DNA of 64,000 nt from Crossiella cryophila (GTDB lineage Bacteria; Actinomycetota; Actinomycetes; Mycobacteriales; Pseudonocardiaceae): positions 9,957,501-10,021,500 of the forward strand of contig NZ_JACHMH010000001.1 in NCBI RefSeq assembly GCF_014204915.1. Reading direction: 5' to 3'. Position 1 is the first letter of the stretch. The number at the start of each line of letters is the position of its first letter. Positions 36,273 to 43,680 of the stretch are shown here, one piece after another. The notes under the pieces were generated by a model that was not told the DNA's origin, made no database searches, and saw only the letters and a list, made by a program, of their open reading frames with translations. The position numbers and the translations under genes are program-made.

Positions 36273-36668
36273 TCAGGCCGGATAGTGCGTGGCCCGCACG
36301 TCGGTGTAGATCGCGTCGACCTCTTCCACCACGAGCCCCTCGGTGACCGCCCGGCCCATCCAGTGCTCGAGGTCCTGGCGCAGCGGGGCGCCGAGTCTGG
36401 CCGCGTCGGTGACCAGGGAGGCGGTGACGAAGGTGCCCATGCCGCGGCGGCCTGCCACCAGTCCCTCGTGTTCGAGTTCGCGGTAGGCCTTGAGCACGGT
36501 GTTGGGGTTGACCGTGGTGGCCGCCACCACCTCCCTGGCCGTCGGCAGCTGGTCGCCAGGTCCCAGCAGTCCCATCCGCATCGCCTGTTTGACCTGCGCA
36601 GCGATCTGGAGGTAGGTGGCCACCCCGGAGTGCCGATCGATGCGAAACTCGATCACGCCGTTCAGCAT
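36273..36668 (-). CDS. GntR-family regulator, YtrA type
   Basis: A 131-residue protein: a winged-helix domain (YLQIAAQVKQAMRMGLLGPGDQLPTAREVV, cut here within the motif, then VNPNTVLKAYRELEHEGLV) and only a short helical C-terminus. This is the hallmark of the YtrA subfamily, which usually sits in, and represses, an ABC-transporter operon. The gene lies between permease and second ATPase genes with 35- and 37-nt gaps. The likely operator is the 14-bp inverted repeat at 38599-38632, before the first gene of the operon. Confidence 0.93.
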   Translation of the reverse strand: MLNGVIEFRIDRHSGVATYLQIAAQVKQAMRMGLLGPGDQLPTAREVVAATTVNPNTVLKAYRELEHEGLVAGRRGMGTFVTASLVTDAARLGAPLRQDLEHWMGRAVTEGLVVEEVDAIYTDVRATHYPA

Positions 36669-36703
36669 AGGTGTCCACCGGTCCCTGGCACTGCACCTTC
36701 ACC

Positions 36704-37690
36704 TCACACCTGCCGCCGGACCGCCCAGATCGAGCCCAGCGTGAACAGCACCGCGAGCCCGACGAAGATCGACGCCTCGACCAGGTGCAGCGAGGTCGCC
36801 GCGTCGACCGGGATGAGGTCCGCGTAGGACCTCACCAGCCCGTGCTCGCGGTAGCAGGTGATCAGGTCGGTCGGCATGACCTCGTTGCCGCGGGCGCCGC
36901 AGGAGCTGATCCGGGACCAGCTGTTGGGCAGCACGTTCCCGGCCGCGTCCAGGTGGCCGCTGTCCAGCACCAGCGAACGGTCACCGGTGGGCACCGCCGA
37001 GCTGGTCGGGTCGTCGGAGACGATCCGCTTGGGCGCGAGCAGGAACTGCCGCAGGCTGATGAGCAGGTACCGGAAGACCACGAACACCCCGAGGGTGAGC
37101 GTCATGGCCATCAGCGTGCGCCGGGACAACGCGCCCAGGAACATGCCAAGGGTGTAGGCGAAAAGCGTGTAGGCGAACGGGGAAACCCCGCTGGCGCCGA
37201 AGGTGGTGACCGCGAACGGCCCGGTCTTCAACGGCCCCAGGTTGCCAGCGGCCGCCAGCCAGCCGCCGACCAGGAACTGCAACGCGAGCAGCACCACCAG
37301 CGCGGGCACCGCGGTGACCAGGAACTTGCTCGCCATCCAGCGGATCCGGCTCACCGACTGGGTGAAGGCGAGCACGTGCGTGCCCTGCTCGAACTCCCGC
37401 GCGAACAGCGGAGCCCCGATGAACACCCCGACCAGCGCGGGCAACGCCAGCACCAGCATCTGCGCGATCTTCATCCGATCGAACCAGGTGTCCTGGAACT
37501 CGGCGACCGCCGTGCTGGAGCAGGCCGTGCCCGGTTTGATCCCGTCCGGCACACACCCGGCGATGCCCTTGGCGGCCAGGTCCGCGGTCATTCCCGCCCG
37601 TAGCAACAACACCGCGGCCACGCCGAGGACCAGCGCGACGGCGAGACTGATCAGCGCGAGCCGCTGCTGACGCCACACGATCCAGGTCAT
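36704..37690 (-). CDS. ABC-2 type transporter permease
   Basis: A 328-residue protein with about six membrane segments: an N-terminal anchor after MTWIVWRQQRLALIS, an external domain with Cys residues, then MLVLALPALVGVFIGAPLFAREFEQGTH, which is characteristic of ABC-2 permeases of the actinobacterial kind. ATG 37690 overlaps the stop of the upstream ATPase (ATGA), showing they form one transporter. The substrate is unknown; YtrA-linked systems often respond to cell-wall-active compounds, which would be inference here. Confidence 0.85.
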   Translation of the reverse strand: MTWIVWRQQRLALISLAVALVLGVAAVLLLRAGMTADLAAKGIAGCVPDGIKPGTACSSTAVAEFQDTWFDRMKIAQMLVLALPALVGVFIGAPLFAREFEQGTHVLAFTQSVSRIRWMASKFLVTAVPALVVLLALQFLVGGWLAAAGNLGPLKTGPFAVTTFGASGVSPFAYTLFAYTLGMFLGALSRRTLMAMTLTLGVFVVFRYLLISLRQFLLAPKRIVSDDPTSSAVPTGDRSLVLDSGHLDAAGNVLPNSWSRISSCGARGNEVMPTDLITCYREHGLVRSYADLIPVDAATSLHLVEASIFVGLAVLFTLGSIWAVRRQV

Positions 37691-38559
37691 GCCGCCACCG
37701 CCAGACCACTGCCGCGCATGTAGGACAGCGCGAGTTGACCGAGTCGCGGCCGGTGCAGCTGCCAGCCCGGCGCAGGCCGCGCGGCGTGCGCGGGCACCAG
37801 CACCAGCTGCACCCCGTTGACCACCTGACTGTCGATGATCGCCCCCTGCGGCACCGGGCAGGGCTGCCCAGGCGGCCCGACCAGCAACGCGTGCTCGTGC
37901 ACCAGCTGGGCGACATCCCCCGCGACCCGGACCTGGCCCGCGATCAGCAGCACCAGGTGGTCGCACACCCCTTCCAGCTCCGCGAGCACGTGCGAGGACA
38001 GCAACACGGTGATCTCCTGCGCCCGGCACTCCGCCAGCAAGGTCTGCAACACGGCCTGCCGCGCGAGTGGGTCAAGATCGGCCAACGGCTCGTCGAGCAT
38101 CAGCAACCGCGGCCGTTTCCCCAGCGCCAAGGCCAGCGCGACCCTGGTCCGCTGCCCACCGGAGAGCGTGCCCACCTTGGCCGCCAGCGGCACCGCGGCC
38201 CGCGCCACCAGCTCCTCGGCGTAGGCCTGGTCCCAGCCGGGGTTGGCGTGCCTGCCCAGCCGCAGCGTCTCGGCCACGGTGAACTGCGGGTACAGCGGCT
38301 TCTGCTGGGTCAGGAAGGCCACGCAGGAGTGCATGCCCCGCCCACTCGGCACCTCGCCGAACACCGCGATCCGGCCGGCGGTCGGTCGAACCAGTCCGGT
38401 GACCATGCCCATCAGCGTGCTCTTGCCCGCGCCATTCGGCCCGACGAGCGCCACCACCCGCCCCGGCGGAATCTCCAGCGAACAGTCCCGCAACGCCCAG
38501 CCCCGCGAGTACCGCTTCCCCAGCCCCTCCGCCAGCACCGGCGCCTGCTGGTGCGTCAT
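37687..38559 (-). CDS. ABC transporter ATP-binding protein
   Basis: A 290-residue ATPase with intact motifs: Walker A GPNGAGKST, Q-loop FLTQQKPLYP, signature TLSGGQRTRV, Walker B LLMLDEPLADLDP and the H-loop LLSSH. It is first in the minus-strand operon and coupled to the permease. ATG 38559 has GGAG upstream. The last 60 residues resemble those of the second ATPase (35321-36235), so the two are probably paralogues. The promoter is expected within the palindromic region at 38599-38632. Confidence 0.94.
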   Translation of the reverse strand: MTHQQAPVLAEGLGKRYSRGWALRDCSLEIPPGRVVALVGPNGAGKSTLMGMVTGLVRPTAGRIAVFGEVPSGRGMHSCVAFLTQQKPLYPQFTVAETLRLGRHANPGWDQAYAEELVARAAVPLAAKVGTLSGGQRTRVALALALGKRPRLLMLDEPLADLDPLARQAVLQTLLAECRAQEITVLLSSHVLAELEGVCDHLVLLIAGQVRVAGDVAQLVHEHALLVGPPGQPCPVPQGAIIDSQVVNGVQLVLVPAHAARPAPGWQLHRPRLGQLALSYMRGSGLAVAA

Positions 38560-38598
38560 CCACCTGCTCCTCTCGACCGTCCCATGCGAACGATGCTA

Positions 38599-38632
38599 AC
38601 ACCCTTTCACTATATAACTAGTGAAAGGGTGT
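38599..38632. promoter_or_regulatory. Candidate YtrA operator/promoter palindrome
   Basis: ACACCCTTTCACTA and its exact complement form a perfect 14-bp inverted repeat around the A/T-rich spacer TATAAC. On the minus strand it contains TATAGT and TATATA, possible -10 elements for the ABC operon. It also lies 24 nt after the stop of the FAD monooxygenase, so a terminator function is the main alternative. Confidence 0.65.
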
Positions 38633-38655
38633 GCGAGCAGAGGTCAGCGCACTGC

Positions 38656-40131
38656 CTACGAGGGCCACGCCGGGACGCTCACCTGCGACAACGACCGCAG
38701 GTAGCCGACGATCGGCGAAGCATCGTCGATCGGGGCCGAGGCGGCGATGTAGGAGTCCGGCCGCACCAGCAGCAACTGGTCCGGGTAGGGGCACTCGCCG
38801 GGGGTGTCGCGGATCCGAATCGTCCGCACGAAGGGGGGCAGCGCGAGATCCGGCTCGGCATCGCCGAAGACGAGCAGCGTGAAGAAACGATAGTCGAGCA
38901 ACGAGTAGACCCGCGCCTGCTCACCTACCGGCAACCCGCCATCGCCACCATGGACCATGAAGTCGAAAAGCCGCGACCCCGCGAGTCCGTCTTCGCCATA
39001 CCGGATCCCCATGCCGGTGATGTTTCCCGCCTTCCGTTCGACGGTCTTGACGTAATCCACCGCATGGGTTCCGCCTTCGGAGTACTTGGTCGATCGCACC
39101 AGTGCCCCGGAGGTTTCCACGACACTCAGCGCGACCGGCTTGCGCTCCTGTTCATAGGTGCGCAGGATCTCCGTCGAGGACACCGCGTTGGCCGCCATGC
39201 CCAGCTTCCACATGAGGTTGAACGCATCCGACAGGCCGGTGTTCAACCCCTGTCCGCCATTGACGGAATGGATATGACAGGCGTCGCCTGCCAGGAAAAC
39301 CCGGTCGCCGACCGAGAACCGCTCCGCGACCGACTCCTTGACGGAGAACCGGGAGAACCACTCGACCCGCTTCAGGGTCAGCTCATGCGGGCGCACGGCC
39401 CGATTGATCTTGGCGACCACCTGGTCCAGGTCGAACTCGGCCACATCCATGCGCACGTAGAAGCGATCGATCTCCCCCTCGCGCGGAATCCAGGCCACAT
39501 CCGAGGTGTCGACCTGGAAGACGATGATCTCCGGCACCTTGGGGAAGTCGGTCTCGAAAACTCCGTCCAGGACCGCCCAGGTCAGTTCCGGCCGGGTGAT
39601 CTCGAACGGGATGGCGAAGAAGTCCCGGACGGCGGACCGCGAGCCGTCCGCGCCGATGACGAACCTCGACTCGACCACCTCGCCGGAGGACAGGATCGAC
39701 CGGCAGCCGTCTTCGCCGAGTTCGACGTGCTCAACCGAGGTGTTCCGCCGCACCGCGCAGTCCAGCTCGCCGACCCGTCGATCCAGCGACCGCTCGACGA
39801 ATGCCTGGCCGAGCATCAGGAAATGCTTGTGAAAACATCCCTCCAGATTGTCCCACCAGGTGGACTGACGAGAAACGAACTCGCCGTCCGCCCATACCGA
39901 GCTGGTGTTGCAGGTCTTCCCCAGCGGGTAAAGCTCCGCGAAGAGCCCGACAATCTCCAGCAACTGCAACGACCGCGCGTTCAGGGCGTCAGCCCGGCCC
40001 GTTCGAAGTGGTTCCGACGATTTGTCGACGATCAGGACGCGCAGGCCGTAAAGCCGCCCGAGCAGGGCGCACAGCAGACCGACCGGGCCCGCGCCGACGA
40101 CGAGTACATCAACCTTCGACACGACTGACAT
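38656..40131 (-). CDS. FAD-dependent aromatic-hydroxylase-like monooxygenase
   Basis: The 491-residue protein belongs to the PHBH/FAD_binding_3 group: Rossmann GxGxxG in VVGAGPVGLLCAL near residue 11, the DG motif in VIGADGSRSAVR, and the GD motif in RVFLAGDACHIHSVNGGQGLNTG. Such enzymes hydroxylate aromatic or polyketide substrates with NAD(P)H and O2. ATG 40131 abuts GGAG; GTG 40122 (MSKVDVLVVG) has better spacing. It follows the TauD/TfdA-like gene by 10 nt and is surely co-transcribed. Its codon use is somewhat less GC-biased than that of neighbours, hinting at acquisition. Confidence 0.92.
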   Translation of the reverse strand: MSVVSKVDVLVVGAGPVGLLCALLGRLYGLRVLIVDKSSEPLRTGRADALNARSLQLLEIVGLFAELYPLGKTCNTSSVWADGEFVSRQSTWWDNLEGCFHKHFLMLGQAFVERSLDRRVGELDCAVRRNTSVEHVELGEDGCRSILSSGEVVESRFVIGADGSRSAVRDFFAIPFEITRPELTWAVLDGVFETDFPKVPEIIVFQVDTSDVAWIPREGEIDRFYVRMDVAEFDLDQVVAKINRAVRPHELTLKRVEWFSRFSVKESVAERFSVGDRVFLAGDACHIHSVNGGQGLNTGLSDAFNLMWKLGMAANAVSSTEILRTYEQERKPVALSVVETSGALVRSTKYSEGGTHAVDYVKTVERKAGNITGMGIRYGEDGLAGSRLFDFMVHGGDGGLPVGEQARVYSLLDYRFFTLLVFGDAEPDLALPPFVRTIRIRDTPGECPYPDQLLLVRPDSYIAASAPIDDASPIVGYLRSLSQVSVPAWPS

Positions 40132-40141
40132 CTCCGATCGG

Positions 40142-40981
40142 TCAGGAACGGACCAGCGCGGGGTTGTCCAGCGGCGGGTCCCCGAGCACGTGCACCCGGC
40201 GCAGGTGCCGGGGTGCGCGACTGGTGAATGCCTCACGCCCGTGCAGCAGCGTGTAATTGTCGGACACGACCACATCGCCATCCTGCCAGGCGTGCGCGTA
40301 GAAATGCGCCGGCGAGTACAGCGCCTCGCGGAGACTCTGGTGGAAACGCGCCAGCTCGACCGCGTCGACGCCGGTGAACTCGAGGTCGGGATGGTTGATG
40401 AAGTCCGGGTCCCCGGCGATCGCGGGCTCGCCGTAGCGCAGCACCGGGAAACCACTCACAGGATGCGTGGTCACCACCGGGGAAACGGCTTCGCTGTCGT
40501 AGAACTCCATTTTGCGGCGGTAGGTGCCGGTGACCCGCTCCCACAGCCGCCGGGTGTCCGGGTCCGCGTCGGCCAGCACGACGGGGGTGTTGGAGAAGGT
40601 GGTCCGGCCGCCCTGATCCGCGCCGGGGGCGCTGACGCAGTGGAAGATCTGGAACTCCGGCACCTGCTGCCGGTACATGCCGTCCCAGTGCAGCGGAACG
40701 TAGCTGTGGTCGAAGATGTGGTCGTCCGGCCGGTCGTGCTCGACCAGCTCGAGGACCGCGCCGAATGGCCACATCGCGATCTCGCCCCATGCACCGCACC
40801 ACCCGGTGAGTTCCGCCGGCCCGGCGAAGGTGGCGAAACCCCGCAGCAGCACCAGGTGATGGGTCCTGGCCAGCTCGCGCAACCGATCGAGGGGCAACTC
40901 GGTCACCGCGGCGGCGGGCCGGGCCGGACTCACCACCACCCCGAACGGGCTCAGCTTCGCCACGACGACGTCGGCGGTCAT
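40142..40981 (-). CDS. TauD/TfdA-family Fe(II)/2-oxoglutarate dioxygenase
   Basis: The 279-residue protein has the iron-site HxD in PLHWDGMYR near residue 100 and the distal His in NYTLLHGREAF, followed by the 2-oxoglutarate-binding Arg region RHLRRVHV. The segment PEFQIFHCVSAPG...GGRTTFSNT resembles PvcB/IsnB-type members that act in isonitrile biosynthesis, but no isonitrile synthase is present, so that is only a hint. ATG 40981 follows AAGGAG by 6 nt. It is first of a two-gene unit with the FAD monooxygenase; together they look like tailoring enzymes. Confidence 0.88.
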   Translation of the reverse strand: MTADVVVAKLSPFGVVVSPARPAAAVTELPLDRLRELARTHHLVLLRGFATFAGPAELTGWCGAWGEIAMWPFGAVLELVEHDRPDDHIFDHSYVPLHWDGMYRQQVPEFQIFHCVSAPGADQGGRTTFSNTPVVLADADPDTRRLWERVTGTYRRKMEFYDSEAVSPVVTTHPVSGFPVLRYGEPAIAGDPDFINHPDLEFTGVDAVELARFHQSLREALYSPAHFYAHAWQDGDVVVSDNYTLLHGREAFTSRAPRHLRRVHVLGDPPLDNPALVRS

Positions 40982-41199
40982 CTGCTTCTCCTTGTCCGGC
41001 ACCATGTTCCAGGCGAGTTCGACGCGAGACCGGGGCAGCGCGAAGTGGCCCGGCCGGTCTCCGCGATCCTCAGCGTGTCCGAGTGGAGAAGCCGCCCATA
41101 CTGACATCTCGGCATAACCCGACGTAATGAAGGCGAGCCGCAGCGCGACCGGTTGTTCCGGCCGAGGTCAGGACGTGAGTGCGCGTTCGGTGATCCCGG

Positions 41200-41640
41200 T
41201 CAGCGGCGCCCGGTGGCCAGGATGAGGAGGAACTGGCCGCCGCCCGGCTCGATGGCGGCGGTCACCGGCAGCCCAGGCACCAGCCGGGAGAACCGGTCCA
41301 CCAGCCAGTCCGCCGCCTCCTGGGCGTCCCGCTTGGTCGGGCAGCGGGCCACCATCTCACGACCGCCCTTGCGTTCCAACCTGGTGGCGACGGTGCTCAG
41401 TGGCGCGGGTTCGACCACGTGCAGGCGATCCGGCCAGGCGATGACCACCTTGACCGCGCCCTTGCGGGAGTTGCAGCCGCGGTGCGCGAGCCGTTCGGCG
41501 ATCTTGGCCTTGCGGTCGGCGGTGCGGCTGTCGACGCTGGGCCCCAGGGAGTCGTTCACCGACTTGTCGGGGTCGACCGGTTCGTCGCACACCCAGCAGC
41601 GCCAGCCATCGCGCTCGGCCACATCTTCGAGGAGACCCAT
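41200..41640 (-). CDS. HNH-like zinc-site protein
   Basis: A 146-residue protein. CWVCDEP near residue 15 and a later HRGCNSRKG near 54 form the CxxC...HxxC pattern seen around HNH-endonuclease zinc sites; CNSRKG is typical of the HNH C-terminal end. The central HH/N residues of a canonical HNH motif are not obvious. The second half (MVARCPTKRDAQEAADWL) is not recognised. It may be a nuclease or only a zinc-binding protein. It diverges from the cupin gene. Confidence 0.55.
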   Translation of the reverse strand: MGLLEDVAERDGWRCWVCDEPVDPDKSVNDSLGPSVDSRTADRKAKIAERLAHRGCNSRKGAVKVVIAWPDRLHVVEPAPLSTVATRLERKGGREMVARCPTKRDAQEAADWLVDRFSRLVPGLPVTAAIEPGGGQFLLILATGRR

Positions 41641-41675
41641 CCCGGCAACCTAGCCTGGCCGCGCAGACTGGACAC

Positions 41676-41999
41676 ATGTGGCTGCCACTGACGCGGGTTG
41701 AAGGACTTCCGTTGCTGGGCGGGGCCGGGCGGTACCGGGTGCCGTTGCGGACCGGGAACGGACTGCTGATGGAGATCGAGTATCCGGCGGGGGTCGGCTC
41801 CCCGGAGCACCAGCATGATCACGACAGCTTCATCTACCTGCTGTCCGGGCACGTGCGCGGGACCGTCGCGGGGCAGGAGTGCGAGTTGCGCGCCGGGGAG
41901 ACGTTGCTGCACCCGAGGGGTGTCCGGCACAGCGTCGAGGCGGTGGTGACCAGCCGATGGCTGGAGTTCAAGTCGCCGCCCGATCTGCCGGTGGCCTGA
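41676..41999 (+). CDS. Cupin-domain protein
   Basis: A 107-residue single-domain cupin. Motif 1 is PEHQHDHDSFIYLLSG with three histidines and Glu available for metal binding, and motif 2 is LLHPRGVRHSVEA with the last ligand histidine. Such small cupins are isomerases, dioxygenases or sensor domains; nothing decides here. It starts 36 nt from the divergent HNH-like gene. Confidence 0.88.
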   Translation: MWLPLTRVEGLPLLGGAGRYRVPLRTGNGLLMEIEYPAGVGSPEHQHDHDSFIYLLSGHVRGTVAGQECELRAGETLLHPRGVRHSVEAVVTSRWLEFKSPPDLPVA

Positions 42000-42017
42000 G
42001 CGGGATCGCCGGGGATC

Positions 42018-42698
42018 TCAGGAGTGGAATCGGGTGGTCTCGCCGAGTTCGGCACGGGCGACCCGGACGGCGTTGGCCGGCGCGGACTCGTCGGCGTAGC
42101 CAAAGGAGATCCCGAGCAACACCTTCCGGTCCTGGACGCCCAGTTCGGCGCGGATGGTGTCGGCGTAGAAGCTCAGCAATCCCTGTGGGCAGCTGGCTAT
42201 GCCGTAGGCGGTCATCGCCAGCATGAGGGTCTGCGCGTAGATGCCCACGTCGGCGGCGATGCGCACCTCCGCGTTGGCCGGGGTGAACAGCAGCGCGACG
42301 TGCGGCGCGCCGTAGAAGCGCAGGCTCTGGGCGTTGTAGGCGGCACGGGCGGCGTGGTCGTCGCGACCGATGCCCACGGCCGTGTACAGCCGCTCGCCCG
42401 CGCACTGGCGCCGTCGCCGGTGGGCGCCCTGGTAGAGGTCCTCGCGGTAGGGGAAGTCCAGGGAGAGGTCGTCGCGGGTGTGCGCGGCCACCAGCGCTGC
42501 GCCGAGGCGGTCCCTGGCGGCGCCGCTGACCACCTCCACGTGCCAGGGCTGGGTGTTGGAGTTGGACGGGGCCGCGCCGGCCAGGGAGAAGACGGCGCGG
42601 AGGGTGTGTTCGGGGACGGGGTCGGGACGAAACGCGCGGGTGGCGCGGCGCGTGCGGATCAGGTGCTCGGCGTACTCGGGTGGGTAACCGGTGGTCAT
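42018..42698 (-). CDS. Nitroreductase-family protein
   Basis: About 226 residues from ATG 42698; GTG 42722 is also in frame. FMN-binding signatures of the family are present: RRATRAFRPDPVP, APSNSNTQPWHVEVV near residue 45 and GIASCPQGLLSFY near 170. The family reduces nitro groups, quinones or enones with NAD(P)H as a dimer. It diverges from the TetR gene, with a 24-bp inverted repeat between them, so repression by that TetR protein, relieved by a substrate-like ligand, is likely. Confidence 0.92.
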   Translation of the reverse strand: MTTGYPPEYAEHLIRTRRATRAFRPDPVPEHTLRAVFSLAGAAPSNSNTQPWHVEVVSGAARDRLGAALVAAHTRDDLSLDFPYREDLYQGAHRRRRQCAGERLYTAVGIGRDDHAARAAYNAQSLRFYGAPHVALLFTPANAEVRIAADVGIYAQTLMLAMTAYGIASCPQGLLSFYADTIRAELGVQDRKVLLGISFGYADESAPANAVRVARAELGETTRFHS

Positions 42699-42728
42699 GG
42701 CCTCACGTCCGGGTGGTGTCACACAGCT

Positions 42729-42752
42729 GAAGTAAACGGTGGCGTATACTTC
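42729..42752. promoter_or_regulatory. Candidate TetR operator
   Basis: GAAGTAAAC and GTATACTTC form a 9-bp inverted repeat with one mismatch around GGTGGC. It lies between the divergent nitroreductase and TetR genes, 5 nt before the TetR GTG, so a bound repressor could block both. Confidence 0.7.
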
Positions 42753-42757
42753 GTGGT

Positions 42758-43363
42758 GTGACCGAGCAGGACGAGGCCGCCCGCCGGCGCGGACGCGGGG
42801 CGCGAGAGCGCATCCTGGCCGCGGCCATGGCGCTGTTCGAGACGCAGGGGATCACCGCCACCGGCATGGAGCAGGTGGCCGCCCACGCCCCGGTCTCCAA
42901 ACGCACCCTCTACCTGCACTTCCCCGCCAAGGACCAGCTGGTGGTGGCCTACCTGCGCCACCTCGCCGAGAGCGGACGCACGATCGACCACGCACTGGAC
43001 CGGGCGGAGCTGTCACCCAGAGCGCGGCTGCTGGAACTGTTCGCCGTGCCACACACCGGCACCGGCCCCATCCGGGGCTGCCCGTTCATCGACGCCGCCG
43101 CCGAGTTCCCGGATCCGGACAGCCCGGTGCACGCCCACACCCGCCAGGAGAAGCAGCGCTTCACCCACCGCGTCATCGAACTGGTGCGCCAGCTGGGCGT
43201 GGCACACCCGGAGATCCTCGGCGAGCAACTCGCGATCCTCGCCGACGGAGTCGCCAGCAGGGCAATGGTGTTCAACGATCCCGGATGCGGTGCGCACGCC
43301 CGAGCGGCGGCGGAGGCATTGCTGGACGCCGCCACCGGCTCACTGTCCACAAAGGACAGATAA
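42758..43363 (+). CDS. TetR/AcrR-family regulator
   Basis: The 201-residue protein has an N-terminal TetR DNA-binding domain: ARERILAAAMALFETQGITATGMEQVAAHAPVSKRTLYLHF split over residues 14-55, with KRTLYLHF in the recognition-helix end. A helical ligand domain follows, with CPFIDAAAEF and HPEIL, as in the TetR_C group often next to oxidoreductases. The GTG start is 5 nt from the likely operator. It should repress itself and the divergent nitroreductase gene. Confidence 0.94.
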   Translation: MTEQDEAARRRGRGARERILAAAMALFETQGITATGMEQVAAHAPVSKRTLYLHFPAKDQLVVAYLRHLAESGRTIDHALDRAELSPRARLLELFAVPHTGTGPIRGCPFIDAAAEFPDPDSPVHAHTRQEKQRFTHRVIELVRQLGVAHPEILGEQLAILADGVASRAMVFNDPGCGAHARAAAEALLDAATGSLSTKDR

Positions 43364-43419
43364 GCAGGCTCGCGGGCACCTGGCACGGATCTGGCACGAA
43401 CAGGGTCAGCCCGGAAATG

Positions 43420-43468
43420 CCAGAAGCCCCGGTCAGCGAGTTGTGGACCTCGCGACCAGGGCTTCTGG
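43420..43468. terminator. Hairpin between TetR gene and tRNA-Ala
   Basis: A stem of about 20 bp (CCAGAAGCCCCGGTC-AGCGAG against its near-complement, one wobble and one bulge) with an 8-nt loop. It lies 17 nt downstream of the minus-strand tRNA and after the TetR gene, so it can end both transcripts. Confidence 0.75.
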
Positions 43469-43484
43469 GGCTATCTCAACCGAG

Positions 43485-43557
43485 TGGAGCTGAGGGGATT
43501 CGAACCCCTGACCCCCACACTGCCAGTGTGGTGCGCTACCAACTGCGCTACAGCCCC
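43485..43557 (-). tRNA. tRNA-Ala (anticodon GGC)
   Basis: On the minus strand the 73-nt sequence folds as a cloverleaf: acceptor GGGGCTG with CAGCTCC (one G-U pair), D-loop region GCGCAGTTGGTAGCGC, anticodon stem CCACA/TGTGG with loop CTGGCAG giving anticodon GGC, and T-arm GGGGTTCGAATCCCC. The discriminator base is A and CCA is not encoded. Confidence 0.97.
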
Positions 43558-43680
43558 GTCTCCGGTGCGCTGACCTGGAGTTTTTCTCTCCCGTTCAGTG
43601 CTTGGATACCGTACCGCATCTCCCCTCATGAACAAAAATCGGGGGTTGGCCAACGGTGTTTGGGCTGGTAGACCCCGTGC

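Noticed and set aside
41200-41640. Restriction endonuclease
   Set aside because: Only the zinc-ligand pattern of HNH proteins is seen; no methyltransferase is adjacent and the catalytic His-Asn core is unclear.
43364-43484. Attachment site or integrase remnant next to tRNA-Ala
   Set aside because: A short tandem TGGCACG sequence is present, but no duplicated tRNA 3' end or integrase gene is visible in the window.
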